Counted from the first letter of the stretch, positions 29,310 through 38,806 are shown. The stretch is DNA of 64,000 nt from Kiloniella litopenaei (GCF_000982415.1 NZ_LANI01000001.1:124001-188000); one strand, 5' to 3'. Numbers and translations are program-made. Notes: a model not told the origin generated them from the letters alone.

Positions 29310-30836
29310 ATGACCTCTACTGTAACCATTCCCTTTGACAACAGCTTTTCCCGGCTGCCCGAACAGTTCTATACCCGTCAAGATCCTGTTCCAGTGGCCG
29401 CGCCCAAACTTATTAAGGTGAATGAAGATCTTGCCACGCTTATGGGTATTGATCCTGCTGAACTGAAATCCGATGACGGTGTTCAGATGCTCGCAGGGAA
29501 TAGTGTCCCCGACGGTTCCTCACCACTGGCTATGGTTTATGCCGGTCATCAGTTTGGCGGGTGGTCACCACGTCTTGGGGACGGGCGCGCGATTTTATTG
29601 GGTGAAACCCTTGGGACAGATGGTGTTCGCCGGGATATTCACCTCAAGGGATCGGGGCGCACCCCCTATTCCCGTGGTGGTGACGGGCGGGCATGGTTGG
29701 GTCCTGTTCTGCGCGAATATATCATCAGTGAAGCAATGGCAGCATTGAATATCCCAACAACACGTGCTTTGGCTGCTGTAGAGACGGGCAACAAGGTTCT
29801 CCGCGAAGAAGGCCCCCTGCCCGGGGCCATTATCACCCGCGTCGCCCAAAGCCATATCAGGGTCGGCACCTTTCAATATCACTATTCCCGCGGTGACCAA
29901 GACGCGCTGCGCACACTGGCGAACTATGTCATAGATCGTCATTACCCCGATGCCAAACAGGCTCAAAACCCCTATCGCGCGTTGATCGAGATGGTCATGG
30001 ACCGACAGGCCAGATTAATAGCCAAGTGGATGCAGGTTGGCTTTATCCACGGTGTTATGAACACCGATAACATGTCAGTGGCCGGCGAGACCATTGACTT
30101 TGGCCCCTGCGCCTTTATGGATACCTACCACCCCGGCACTGTTTTTAGCTCTATTGATCATGCAGGCCGTTATGCATGGGCAAAACAACCCGGTATCGCA
30201 CACTGGAACCTTTCCCAGTTTGCCCAGTCCCTGCTGCCGACTTTACACGAAGAAGCGCAAGTCGCCGTTGGCATCGGTCAGGAAACTATTGATGAATTTC
30301 AGGATATTTTCAGTGGTTATTACTTCGAAGGTTTTGGCAAAAAGCTTGGCCTTACGACATTGCAACACGGGGATCCTGATTTCATTGGCGACACCCTGAA
30401 ACTCTTGTCAGACAACGAGGTTGATTTCACCCTCTTCTTCCGCCATCTCACGGGCTTCGCCCGATCTGATATGGGGCAAGACCAAGACACCCCAAAACAA
30501 GAACAGGCACAAGACCATAAACAAAAAATGCAAAACCTGTTCAAAGATCCTGAGGCCTTCAATAACTGGCTCTCGCAATGGCAAACGCGACAGGATCAGG
30601 AAAAAGCATCCCCTAAAGAACGCCTTGAGATCATGCGCAAATCAAACCCGATCTACATCCCCCGAAACCATCAGGTCGAAGCGATGATCCAAGCCGCCGT
30701 TTCGGGTGACTACGGCCCCTTTGAACAACTCCACAGCGTCCTGTCAGATCCTTTCACCGAACAACCCGACAACGCCCGCTACGAAGAACCTCCCAAGCCA
30801 GAAGAAGTTGTTCATGCTACTTTCTGTGGGACATAA
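29310..30836 (+). CDS. selO: SelO (YdiU) family protein AMPylase
   Basis: A pseudokinase-fold protein that transfers AMP to protein Ser/Thr/Tyr residues and is linked to redox stress. Family blocks are clear: YAGHQFGGWSPRLGDGRA, the Lys in HLKGSGRTPYSRGGDGRA, then VGTFQYHYSRGD, HGVMNTDNMSVAGET with the metal and catalytic residues, and DFGPCAFMD. The C-terminus ends FCGT; this Cys near the end corresponds to the selenocysteine of eukaryotic SelO. At 508 residues it is slightly longer than E. coli YdiU, mainly because of a charged helical insert at about 390-445. An in-frame TTG at 29301 is an alternative start. Confidence 0.94.
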   Translation: MTSTVTIPFDNSFSRLPEQFYTRQDPVPVAAPKLIKVNEDLATLMGIDPAELKSDDGVQMLAGNSVPDGSSPLAMVYAGHQFGGWSPRLGDGRAILLGETLGTDGVRRDIHLKGSGRTPYSRGGDGRAWLGPVLREYIISEAMAALNIPTTRALAAVETGNKVLREEGPLPGAIITRVAQSHIRVGTFQYHYSRGDQDALRTLANYVIDRHYPDAKQAQNPYRALIEMVMDRQARLIAKWMQVGFIHGVMNTDNMSVAGETIDFGPCAFMDTYHPGTVFSSIDHAGRYAWAKQPGIAHWNLSQFAQSLLPTLHEEAQVAVGIGQETIDEFQDIFSGYYFEGFGKKLGLTTLQHGDPDFIGDTLKLLSDNEVDFTLFFRHLTGFARSDMGQDQDTPKQEQAQDHKQKMQNLFKDPEAFNNWLSQWQTRQDQEKASPKERLEIMRKSNPIYIPRNHQVEAMIQAAVSGDYGPFEQLHSVLSDPFTEQPDNARYEEPPKPEEVVHATFCGT

Positions 30837-30857
30837 ATCGCTCGATGCTTCAATCAT

Positions 30858-31139
30858 ATGATCAGATTACGCCGATACTGGTTCACATTTCCCCGTTCAT
30901 CATTTAAGGAACTTCCTCAAGGAATACGCATAGGCTGTGGCATTACTGCTTATAATCAAGAAGACGCCATTAACATATTACAGACATCCGTATTTAAAAG
31001 CCCTGAAATGCCGGAATTTGAAACCATAACCCAAGATGTTGATATATCCACCTTAGACGGAAGCCATATTCTTCCTAACATGGACGATGTCACATTAAGA
31101 GGCATATGGTTTCCACTAGGGTATCCATTACCGAAGTGA
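30858..31139 (+). CDS. Conserved hypothetical protein
   Basis: A 93-residue protein, MIRLRRYWFTF at the start and LRGIWFPLGYP near the end. It has the look of a small conserved family with RIGCGITAYNQEDA and STLDGSHILPNMDD blocks, but I cannot attach a function. No signal peptide or membrane helix is present. It begins 21 bases after SelO and overlaps the next gene by 34 bases. Confidence 0.7.
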   Translation: MIRLRRYWFTFPRSSFKELPQGIRIGCGITAYNQEDAINILQTSVFKSPEMPEFETITQDVDISTLDGSHILPNMDDVTLRGIWFPLGYPLPK

Positions 31140-31642
31140 ATACAACAATGCATTATTTCACTGCAAAAACAGATAAAATAAAGCTAATCCAAAGTCATTT
31201 TCAAAATTTGATTAGTCACGAAATTACAGGCTATGGATTACCTCAATGTATGTTTGCAGAGAGCCATGAATGGGAAGATTGGATGGATTTGCCCCTAAGG
31301 CTCGTTTTTGGGTCACATACACTTTCAATTTCATGGATGAGGTGTGGAGATTTAGCTATTGCATCAGGAAACTATCGTCCATCACGCCTTGGCACGTCAA
31401 AAGTTCGCTGGGTAAACGATGGAATTGAAAGTCTCTCTCCTATTTTAGGCATGAAACTAAAATCAGTAGCTTTAGGTTACAAAAAAGATGAAATTTACGA
31501 CGACGGCACTCCTTCATGGCAACATTTAATTTTGACATCAGATCAAAACTTAAGTTTTGATCTCTATGCTGCAGGAGATGAAAATGCCTTTAAGATCTAT
31601 ACAGAGAAACCTGATATAAAAACTTGTATCTGCTGCAGTTAA
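31106..31642 (+). CDS. Hypothetical protein, partner of the preceding small gene
   Basis: A 178-residue protein of unknown family, AT-rich compared with its neighbours. Recognisable elements are only local: LIQSHFQNLISHEITGYGLP, HEWEDWMDLPLRLVFG and a Cys-rich end CICCS. The ATG at 31106 overlaps the upstream gene and has AGAGG close by; a second ATG at 31148 is possible. The overlap suggests translational coupling with the 93-residue protein. No secretion signal is visible. Confidence 0.65.
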   Translation: MVSTRVSITEVNTTMHYFTAKTDKIKLIQSHFQNLISHEITGYGLPQCMFAESHEWEDWMDLPLRLVFGSHTLSISWMRCGDLAIASGNYRPSRLGTSKVRWVNDGIESLSPILGMKLKSVALGYKKDEIYDDGTPSWQHLILTSDQNLSFDLYAAGDENAFKIYTEKPDIKTCICCS

Positions 31643-31684
31643 TCAGAACCTAATAGCCCTTCTTAAATTCAACCTTCGATTAAG

Positions 31685-32044
31685 TTACTCGTCAATAAAG
31701 CTCCAGGTATCGGCGCCGTCGAACTTGCGGATTTTGATGCCTTCGATATCGTGGCGTTCGAACAGGCGGGCATTTACTGCGATACGGGGTTCAGGGTATT
31801 TGTCTGTTGCAACCCAATGGGTGACACAGCCACAGTTTTCACAGTGATGGAAAGCTTTTGTTTCCTTGCCAAATTTATAGGCTTTGGTTTCGCCGCCAGA
31901 ACATTCGACCTTTATCTGGTCCGGTGTTGAATAGGTCCAAAGCGCACCATAACGGTGACAGATTGAACAGTTACAGCTCAAAAGAAATTCTGGTTTGTAA
32001 TTGATTGTCAGACGAACGGACTGGCAATGACACGTTGCTTCCAC
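31685..32044 (-). CDS. GFA family (CENP-V-like) zinc protein
   Basis: A 119-residue member of the glutathione-dependent formaldehyde-activating family. The zinc ligands are visible: CHCQSVRL, then CNCSICHRYGALWTY and HHCENCGCVTHW. The family is named for Gfa of Paracoccus, but most members are of uncertain function. It stands alone between an unrelated small gene and the DEAD-box helicase unit. The start ATG follows GTCTAACCAGTGGAAGCA with GGAAG in the right place. Confidence 0.88.
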   Translation of the reverse strand: MEATCHCQSVRLTINYKPEFLLSCNCSICHRYGALWTYSTPDQIKVECSGGETKAYKFGKETKAFHHCENCGCVTHWVATDKYPEPRIAVNARLFERHDIEGIKIRKFDGADTWSFIDE

Positions 32045-32181
32045 TGGTTAGACCCCTGTTTTGATTTTTTTATTTGGATAAAATTTTGGTATCTTGAGAA
32101 TTCTTGTTATTAATATAGTCCCTTTTACCATCAAATACATCCTGAAAGCGGAAATAAGGGTTATTTCACAGGACAGAAGAA

Positions 32182-32433
32182 TTGTTTCGTTTCTGTCTGC
32201 TTTACTTTTTTGGCAACACAACGTACAAGAGCGCCAGCTTTCAAGTATTTTACGATAAAGTATGTACGGTGGCCCCCTCTGATCCGAAAGACAAAAAGAT
32301 TGAGGTCCCCATTCACGTTATACCTGCCGCGCCTGTTCGTTCGCTATCGGAATTGATGGCCCTTGCCGCGCAGCCAGAACATTGCCCAGAATATCCATAT
32401 GGGATATTACGGCTAAATAATCAGAAAGATTAA
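32182..32433 (+). CDS. Possible small protein ahead of the DEAD-box gene
   Basis: An open frame of up to 83 codons ends 2 bases before the DEAD-box ATG. The C-terminal part (SLSELMALAAQPEHCPEYPYG) has protein-like composition, while the N-terminal part looks less so, and GTG near 32271 may be the real start. I recognise no family. It could be a small coupled gene or just leader sequence. Confidence 0.35.
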   Translation: MFRFCLLYFFGNTTYKSASFQVFYDKVCTVAPSDPKDKKIEVPIHVIPAAPVRSLSELMALAAQPEHCPEYPYGILRLNNQKD

Positions 32434-32435
32434 AG

Positions 32436-34805
32436 ATGTCCAATTCGGATACCCCCGTCAACGACACCCCAAAAGACCTTACAGAAGACCCAAAAGACGC
32501 TACAGAAGACATTGTAGAAGGTGCCTCCGTTGATACATCCGTAGAAACCAGCGCCGAACCAGAACAAGCTGATCCCCCAGAACAAGTTGATCCCTTTGCG
32601 GGCGTGGCCGCACCCTTGGCAAAAGCCTTGGCAAAAAAAGGCTATGCCAAACTGACCCCCGTTCAAAAAGCTGTTCTTGATCCGGAACTGGCCGATGCAG
32701 ATGCGTTGGTTTCCGCTCAGACCGGTTCTGGTAAAACCGTTGCCTTTGGTATTGCCCTCGCCCCCACACTGCTAGAGGGGCAAGACCATTTCAAACGCGC
32801 CGATGCGCCCTTTGCCCTGATCATCACCCCAACCCGTGAACTGGCTCTACAGGTCATGCGCGAGCTAGAGTGGCTCTATGGCGATACAGGTGCCAGAACG
32901 GCCACCTGCGTTGGTGGTATGGATATGCGCAGCGAACGTCGGGCGCTGGAACGGGGCGCACATATCGTTGTTGGCACGCCCGGACGTCTTCGCGACCATA
33001 TCGAACGCGGCTCGCTTAACATCAGCGCCCTTCGGGCCGTCGTTCTGGACGAGGCTGATGAAATGCTCGATCTCGGGTTCCGGGATGATCTGGAATACAT
33101 GCTGGACACCACACCGAAAGAACGCCGCACCCTGATGTTCTCGGCCACCGTCCCCCGCAGCATTGCCATGCTTGCCAAACGTTATCAGCGTGACGCGGTG
33201 CGCATTACAACCAAGGCCGAGGAAAAGCAGCACAGCGATATTGAATACCGCGCCCTGACCGTTGCCCCCAACGACAAGGAAAACGCGATCATCAATCTGG
33301 TTCGCTACTACGAACCCAAAAATGCCATTGTTTTCTGTGCGACCCGTGCCACGGTCAACCACATGACCAGCCGCTTTTCCAATCGCGGTTTTTCAGTTGT
33401 GGCACTATCCGGTGAGTTAAGCCAAAACCTGCGCAGCCATGCCATTCAGGCCCTGCGTGATGGCCGGGCACAAATCTGTATTGCCACCGATGTCGCCGCC
33501 CGTGGTATTGACTTGCCAGATCTGGAGCTTGTTGTTCATGCCGATATCCCCAAAAGCCGTGAACCACTGTTACACAGATCAGGCAGAACAGGTCGCGCAG
33601 GCCGCAAAGGTGTTTCCGCCCTTATTGTTCCTTATAACTGGCGCAAGCGCACCGAACGCCTTTTGGAAAGTGCCAGGGTTGAAGCAACATGGGCCAAACC
33701 CCCATCTGTCGAAGAAATCCTGCAACGTGATCGCGAGCGGTTCCTTGCCAACCCGACCTTGACCGAACCTGTGAAAGAAGAAGAGCAGGCTTTCGTCAAA
33801 GAGCTTATTGAACAGCACGGCGCGGAACAGATTGCGGCCGCGTTGATACGGACCCAAAGTGCTGGCCGCCCCGCCCCCGAAGAACTGCTGGACCGTCCTG
33901 AAAGGCCAGCACGGGAAAGAGACCGCGATAGAAATCGCCGAGATCGTGACGGGGATGATGGGTATGAATACGGCAATGGCGGCAGACGCAATAACGCCCC
34001 TGGCACCCGTAAAGAACGTGTGGATTTCGAAGACGGTGTCTGGATTTCCATGACAGTTGGGCGCAAGCACACTGCCGACCCCAAATGGCTATTGCCAATG
34101 GTGTGTCGCGCGGGTTGTATTACAAAAAAAGACATCGGTGCCATTCGTATCCACATGGCTGAAACCCATGTCGAGCTAACCCCAAAGGGTGCTGAAAAGT
34201 TCTTTGAGACCCTTGGTGGCAGCAACCGGATAGAGAAAACCATCACGGTCAAACGTCTGGAAGGCATTCCGGATCTCCCCGAAGATACACTTGATGAAGA
34301 TGGTCCCGGATACCACCGCAAACCACGAACCATGAATCGGAGCGAAGGCAGAAAGGGAGAGAGTAAAAAGCACAAGCAAAAGCCTTTCCGCGATAACTTC
34401 AACCGTAGTGATCGCAGCAAGGAATACAGCCGCCGCGCAGCCGAAGAGAAAGACGCCAAGGGCCGGGATCACGCAAAAAAAGATTACAGTTCCAAAACAA
34501 AGGGCAAGTTCAAAGCTAAATTTGGGGCTGATGGCAAGTTCCAGGAACCACAGGATGGCAAAGGCAAAAAGCCGTGGTTTGACGACAGCTCTGAAACCGG
34601 ACGTTCCGAAAATGCAGGAAACAAACGCGGTAAGGCAGACAAAAAACCATTTGGCAAAAAAACATTTGGTAAAAAGCCTTTTCGCGAGAATGCCCAAAAG
34701 TCAAAATCAGGCGCAAAACCTTTCAAGGGCAGAGGTGGCAAAGCAGCTAGCGACAAAACCGGCGCTTCTACGCTGAAACGAAAAAAAGGCCAAAAGAAAG
34801 ATTAG
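32436..34805 (+). CDS. DEAD-box RNA helicase with DbpA-type RNA-binding domain
   Basis: A 789-residue CsdA/DeaD-like RNA helicase for ribosome assembly and cold growth. An acidic leader of about 55 residues precedes the core. Motifs are intact: Q motif region PVQ, SAQTGSGKT (I), PTREL (Ia), VLDEADEMLD (II), FSATVP (III), ATDVAARGID (V) and HRSGRTGRAGRKG (VI). A DbpA/GUCT-like RNA-binding domain at about 530-600 (ISMTVGRKHTADPKWLLPMV) is followed by a long Lys/Arg/Gly-rich tail from about 620 to the end, probably disordered and RNA-binding. A strong hairpin terminator follows. Confidence 0.95.
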   Translation: MSNSDTPVNDTPKDLTEDPKDATEDIVEGASVDTSVETSAEPEQADPPEQVDPFAGVAAPLAKALAKKGYAKLTPVQKAVLDPELADADALVSAQTGSGKTVAFGIALAPTLLEGQDHFKRADAPFALIITPTRELALQVMRELEWLYGDTGARTATCVGGMDMRSERRALERGAHIVVGTPGRLRDHIERGSLNISALRAVVLDEADEMLDLGFRDDLEYMLDTTPKERRTLMFSATVPRSIAMLAKRYQRDAVRITTKAEEKQHSDIEYRALTVAPNDKENAIINLVRYYEPKNAIVFCATRATVNHMTSRFSNRGFSVVALSGELSQNLRSHAIQALRDGRAQICIATDVAARGIDLPDLELVVHADIPKSREPLLHRSGRTGRAGRKGVSALIVPYNWRKRTERLLESARVEATWAKPPSVEEILQRDRERFLANPTLTEPVKEEEQAFVKELIEQHGAEQIAAALIRTQSAGRPAPEELLDRPERPARERDRDRNRRDRDGDDGYEYGNGGRRNNAPGTRKERVDFEDGVWISMTVGRKHTADPKWLLPMVCRAGCITKKDIGAIRIHMAETHVELTPKGAEKFFETLGGSNRIEKTITVKRLEGIPDLPEDTLDEDGPGYHRKPRTMNRSEGRKGESKKHKQKPFRDNFNRSDRSKEYSRRAAEEKDAKGRDHAKKDYSSKTKGKFKAKFGADGKFQEPQDGKGKKPWFDDSSETGRSENAGNKRGKADKKPFGKKTFGKKPFRENAQKSKSGAKPFKGRGGKAASDKTGASTLKRKKGQKKD

Positions 34806-34880
34806 CCTCTCCCAGATTGGTGAGTATTAGGGAAAATCATAGGCCTCGGACTTCAATAAAACGTCAATCAAAGCAGTTCA

Positions 34881-34910
34881 GGAGCCGCAATTTTTGTTGC
34901 GGCTCCTTTT
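34881..34910 (+). terminator. Rho-independent terminator of the DEAD-box gene
   Basis: GGAGCCGCAA at 34881-34890 and TTGCGGCTCC at 34897-34906 form a ten-pair stem around a TTTTTG loop, followed by TTTT. It is the expected stop signal about 75 bases after the helicase stop codon. Confidence 0.9.
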
Positions 34911-35014
34911 CATATCAGGACTTTTCATTCACACTAAAACCACAACCTATAACTACACAATACATTAAAATAAAAACCCTTAAGAGCAGTCTTCATTTAT
35001 AAGGAATATAAGAC

Positions 35015-35500
35015 GTGAGCATTCAAACTGGCCGCACAGCCATTCTTGTCCCGATGTCAGAGACCGAGTATCCGGCCTGGCGTGATCATGGCATAAAGGC
35101 CTATGCGGAAGACAAGGCACAATCAGGTTACAGCCTAGAGAATGCCCTGAAACTTGCAAAAAAATCATATGAAAACGGCCTGCCGCAAGGGCTTAACACG
35201 CCGGATAACTATATTTTCACCATCCTGAATGCCACAGAACAACCCGTCGGTGCACTCTGGTTTGCCGTCAAGGAACACTACGGGAAAAAGTCAGCCTTTA
35301 TCTATGACATAGAAATTAACCCGGCAGAACGTGGTAAGGGGCTTGGCAAAGCAACCATGCTGTCACTGGAAGAAGAGGTTAAAAAACTCGGCGTCAACAA
35401 AATCGGTCTGCATGTCTTTGCTTTTAACAAAACAGCACACGCCCTCTATGCCTCGCTTGGTTACAAAACCACCGATATCACAATGGAAAAGACAATCTAG
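35015..35500 (+). CDS. GNAT N-acetyltransferase
   Basis: A 161-residue acyltransferase. The acetyl-CoA-binding motif A is clear: YDIEINPAERGKGLGKATMLSLEEE (R/QxxGxG/A loop). The following strand LGVNKIGLHVFAFNKTAHALYASLGY is typical of motif B. The N-terminal region differs from ribosomal RimI-type enzymes, and the substrate is unknown. The start is GTG with AAGGA eight to ten bases upstream. It converges on the MocR gene. Confidence 0.9.
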   Translation: MSIQTGRTAILVPMSETEYPAWRDHGIKAYAEDKAQSGYSLENALKLAKKSYENGLPQGLNTPDNYIFTILNATEQPVGALWFAVKEHYGKKSAFIYDIEINPAERGKGLGKATMLSLEEEVKKLGVNKIGLHVFAFNKTAHALYASLGYKTTDITMEKTI

Positions 35501-35521
35501 ATCACGGACCAAGGAGCGGTA

Positions 35522-36907
35522 TTATCGCAATAGATCTTCAAGGACCCCAAATATTCTGGGGTTCTGAGATTGGGCAGCATTAAATCGGATATAGTTATCA
35601 GCGGACTGTGTGATACTGAAAACACTGCCGGGGGCCAGAATAACATCACGGGCCAAGGCACGTTGCGCCAAATCAGACGCATTCACACCCTGTGGCAGTT
35701 CGCACCAAAGAAACATCCCCCCACGCGGTTCGATCCACGGCTTGATCCCAAGCTTGTTTAGACGAGCGGCCGTCGTCCCCATGGTATCCGCCAACTTTGT
35801 TTTCAGGGCGTCCAAATGTTTGCGATAGCTACCGTCCTTCAATACCGACAAAACAAGTTCGGCGGAAAAGTGTCCGGCCCCGAAAGACGTTGCAATACGT
35901 AAATCCGCCAGACCATCAATCCAGTCTGGTCGGGCGATAATATATCCACAACGCACCGAAGCAGACAGGGTTTTAGAGAAACTACCGATATGAACGACCC
36001 GCTCTAAGCCGTCAAATGCGGCATAGCGCGGGGCATGTTCATGTTCCAGATCGGCAAAGATATCATCTTCGATAATTGTCAGGTTGTGTTGTTCGGCAAG
36101 CTTTAAAACCCGATGCGCCACAACCGGTGACAGCGTTGCGCCAGTTGGGTTATGCAGACCAGAATTGGTGATATAAAGCTTTGGCTTGTGTTCAATCAAT
36201 GCCTGTTCAAAAGCCCTAATATCGGGTCCGTTGGGGGTAAAGGGAACGGAAACAACCTTTGCCCGATGCGCCCTTAAAAGCGCGTGAAAATTAAAATAAC
36301 AGGGATCATCAACAACCACACAATGCCCCGGTTCCAGCAAAAAACGACAGAGTTGATCAATGGCCTGTGTACCAGATCCGGTAAGGATAATCTGGTCAGG
36401 GCTGGCGTCGATACCATAGCCCGCGGCGCGTCTGGCCAGAAACTGGCGCAGTTCTGACAACCCCAAGGGCGAACCGTATTCGGTCAAAATGGTATCATTC
36501 GCCCGTGACAGAGATCGCAATGCTTTGCGGATAGATGTTTCCGGCATCCACGATGCTGGCATCCAGCCACAGCCGGGTTTTAGAAAATCGCCCCCGGCCT
36601 CTAGCGACTGACGCGACACCCAAAGGGGATCAACTTCGCGATCCAGTTTTGGACCAATCTCTGCCAATGACAAAGGCGCCAACTGTCCCGCCACATAAAA
36701 ACCCGATCCCGGACGTGAAATAATAATTCCCTCGGCAGAAAGACGGTCATAGGCCTCAACAACAGTTGACTTTGAAACCTGCATATCCTCGGCAAAGCGA
36801 CGGATAGAGGGCAACTTGGCCCCCGGCACAAGGGTCCTGCCCGCAATCCGTTGCCTGATCGCCTCCATGGCCCTCTCGACCAGTGTCATCTCTTCTGTCA
36901 AAACCAT
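35522..36907 (-). CDS. MocR-type regulator (GntR helix-turn-helix plus aminotransferase domain)
   Basis: A 461-residue PdxR/MocR-type regulator. The N-terminal GntR winged helix is at about 8-75 (GAKLPSIRRFAEDMQVSKST). The rest is a class I PLP aminotransferase-like domain that senses a ligand through PLP, with NPTGATLSP and the PLP lysine in HIGSFSKTLSASVRCGYI. The domain order and length are standard. AGGTACAG precedes the ATG at 36907, a better start than an ATG 48 bases upstream. It is divergent from an EamA exporter, with repeated CTGTAC elements between them. Confidence 0.93.
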   Translation of the reverse strand: MVLTEEMTLVERAMEAIRQRIAGRTLVPGAKLPSIRRFAEDMQVSKSTVVEAYDRLSAEGIIISRPGSGFYVAGQLAPLSLAEIGPKLDREVDPLWVSRQSLEAGGDFLKPGCGWMPASWMPETSIRKALRSLSRANDTILTEYGSPLGLSELRQFLARRAAGYGIDASPDQIILTGSGTQAIDQLCRFLLEPGHCVVVDDPCYFNFHALLRAHRAKVVSVPFTPNGPDIRAFEQALIEHKPKLYITNSGLHNPTGATLSPVVAHRVLKLAEQHNLTIIEDDIFADLEHEHAPRYAAFDGLERVVHIGSFSKTLSASVRCGYIIARPDWIDGLADLRIATSFGAGHFSAELVLSVLKDGSYRKHLDALKTKLADTMGTTAARLNKLGIKPWIEPRGGMFLWCELPQGVNASDLAQRALARDVILAPGSVFSITQSADNYIRFNAAQSQNPRIFGVLEDLLR

Positions 36908-36909
36908 AT

Positions 36910-36970
36910 CTGTACCTATTCTGTAACCAGTACAGTTTAGCAAAACTGTACCCAACTGTATCTGGAACAG
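36910..36970. promoter_or_regulatory. CTGTA-repeat operator cluster between mocR-type gene and exporter
   Basis: CTGTA occurs at 36910, 36921, 36946 and 36956, and the copies at 36921-36935 (CTGTA-ACCAG-TACAG) and 36956-36970 (CTGTA-TCTGG-AACAG) are dyads. MocR proteins usually bind direct and inverted repeats in the gap to a divergent target. The spacing of 10, 11 and 25 bases puts copies on related faces of the helix. This is inferred from sequence. Confidence 0.6.
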
Positions 36971-37094
36971 TTTCCTTTCGCAACCTACAAAGACACTGAG
37001 GTTCGGGTAACAACTAGATGGTTTGACCGCCCGTGGCCCTTATTATTTTTTCAGACCCCACACGGGGTTTCAAAATAGACAGAAAGTCAGAAAC

Positions 37095-38015
37095 ATGAAG
37101 ACCATAAACAAAGGCTGGATATACGGCTTTATCGGCATGACTATTTTCAGTGCTTCCCTGCCTGCTACACGTGCTGCTGTTGGTTCTTTTGACCCTATCT
37201 TTCTGACATTGGCCCGGGGAAGTATTGCCGGGTTACTCGGCCTCTCCCTTCTTTTACTGTTCGGGGAAAAACGACCTCAGGTAAGGGACCTGCATTCACT
37301 TTTAATTGTTGCCCTTGGGGTTGTTATTGGCTTTCCGCTCCTCACCGCCTATGCCTTGGAACATGTTACAGCGGCACATTCGACCGTATTTATCGGCCTG
37401 CTCCCACTTGCCACAGCTATATTTGGCGTTCTACGCGGGAATGAGAAACCACAGGCTGTTTTCTGGTTTTTTTCCTTGTTGGGATCGGCATTGGTCGCCG
37501 GGTACGCCCTGATAGAAAGCGCAGGATCGTTCAGCCTTTGGGATTTTCTAATGTTCACGGCAATTGTGCTTTGCGGGCTTGCGTACGCCGAAGGGGCCAA
37601 ACTCTCACGACGTCTTGGCGGTTGGCAAGTGATCTCTTGGGCACTTGTTCTCTCGCTTCCAGTGATGATCCCGGTTACCTTCTACACCATGCCCGCCAGC
37701 TTTAATGATGTCACAATATCTGCCTGGGTTGGTTTGGCCTATGTTTCTCTCTTTAGCATGCTGATTGGTTTTATCTTCTGGTACCGCGGTCTGGCCGAAG
37801 GCGGTATCGCCTCTGTGGGGCAGCTGCAACTGCTTCAACCTTTTTTCAGCCTGATACTGGCGGCACTTCTTCTGAACGAAATCGTGAATTCAACAATGAT
37901 GATTGTAACACTGGCTGTCGTTCTTTGTGTTGCCGGGGCGAAACGTTTTGGGCAAAGGAAAATTTCAACGACACGCCCCTTACCCAAACTGTCCAATATG
38001 CCTAACCCGGAATAG
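37095..38015 (+). CDS. EamA/DMT-family transporter
   Basis: A 306-residue inner-membrane permease with about ten hydrophobic helices arranged as two EamA repeats, the first about 5-140 and the second about 150-290. Members export amino acids, nucleobases or similar metabolites. The start was placed at 37095 because the first helix (WIYGFIGMTIFSASLPATRA) begins there; an ATG or TTG further upstream would add a hydrophilic leader. It is divergent from and probably regulated by the MocR gene. A LysE exporter follows in the same direction. Confidence 0.88.
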   Translation: MKTINKGWIYGFIGMTIFSASLPATRAAVGSFDPIFLTLARGSIAGLLGLSLLLLFGEKRPQVRDLHSLLIVALGVVIGFPLLTAYALEHVTAAHSTVFIGLLPLATAIFGVLRGNEKPQAVFWFFSLLGSALVAGYALIESAGSFSLWDFLMFTAIVLCGLAYAEGAKLSRRLGGWQVISWALVLSLPVMIPVTFYTMPASFNDVTISAWVGLAYVSLFSMLIGFIFWYRGLAEGGIASVGQLQLLQPFFSLILAALLLNEIVNSTMMIVTLAVVLCVAGAKRFGQRKISTTRPLPKLSNMPNPE

Positions 38016-38068
38016 CGTTCACGGCATTTAACAATGCAAAGCCCCCCCCTTAAACAAGAGTTTATCCA

Positions 38069-38713
38069 ATGTTATTTATACAGGACCTAGGTCCTTATCT
38101 TTCAACAATTGCTGTTTCCTTTGCCGCCTATCTCGTCGCAACGCTCAGCCCCGGGCCTGCCAATCTGGCAATTATGTCAACCTCCATGCGCGAAGGACGT
38201 ACCCCGGGGCTCATGATGGCAATGGGCGTCATTATGGGGTCAATGACATGGGGCCTTTTGGCTGCAACTGGTCTTTCGACCCTAATGTCATCTTTCGGCT
38301 GGCTAATGACCGCCTTTCGTATCATAGGCGGGCTCTATCTGTTATGGTTGGGGTATAAATCATTAAAATCCGCCCTTGGGTCACAGGAACCCAAAGCTAA
38401 AAGGAGCAGTAAAAACAGAACCAGAACACAGTACTTTCTTATTGGGTTGGGCATTCATCTGACAAACCCCAAGTCAATCTTTGCCTGGCTATCAATCATA
38501 ACAATCGGGATCACCCCCGCTGCCCCCACCGGTATTACCTATATCATTGTTGGCGGATGCCTGTTCCTGGGTATTTTGGTTTTTGGGGGCTATGCCCTGG
38601 CCTTTTCGACCCAAAGAATGATTGATCTCTATCGTTCGTTCAGACGCTGGATAGAAGGCACAGCCGCATTAATATTTGGCTTTGCAGGCTTTAAACTTTT
38701 GACACTGAAATAA
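38069..38713 (+). CDS. LysE/RhtB-family amino-acid exporter
   Basis: A 214-residue permease of six hydrophobic segments. The N-terminal LysE signature [21 protein letters not shown] is present and [16 protein letters not shown] is the usual central motif. The substrate is likely an amino acid or homoserine lactone-like compound, but it cannot be told from the sequence. It follows the EamA gene by 53 bases, and a MocR target pair of exporters is a reasonable reading. AAGAG precedes the ATG. Confidence 0.9.
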   Translation: MLFIQDLGPYLSTIAVSFAAYLVATLSPGPANLAIMSTSMREGRTPGLMMAMGVIMGSMTWGLLAATGLSTLMSSFGWLMTAFRIIGGLYLLWLGYKSLKSALGSQEPKAKRSSKNRTRTQYFLIGLGIHLTNPKSIFAWLSIITIGITPAAPTGITYIIVGGCLFLGILVFGGYALAFSTQRMIDLYRSFRRWIEGTAALIFGFAGFKLLTLK

Positions 38714-38806
38714 ACCCCGATCGAATTAAAGTTGCTATACAAAACAATATCTGCTTGAAGCAACTATTCCCCCATGCGATGACGGATCAGTTCGTCATAC
38801 ACAGCT

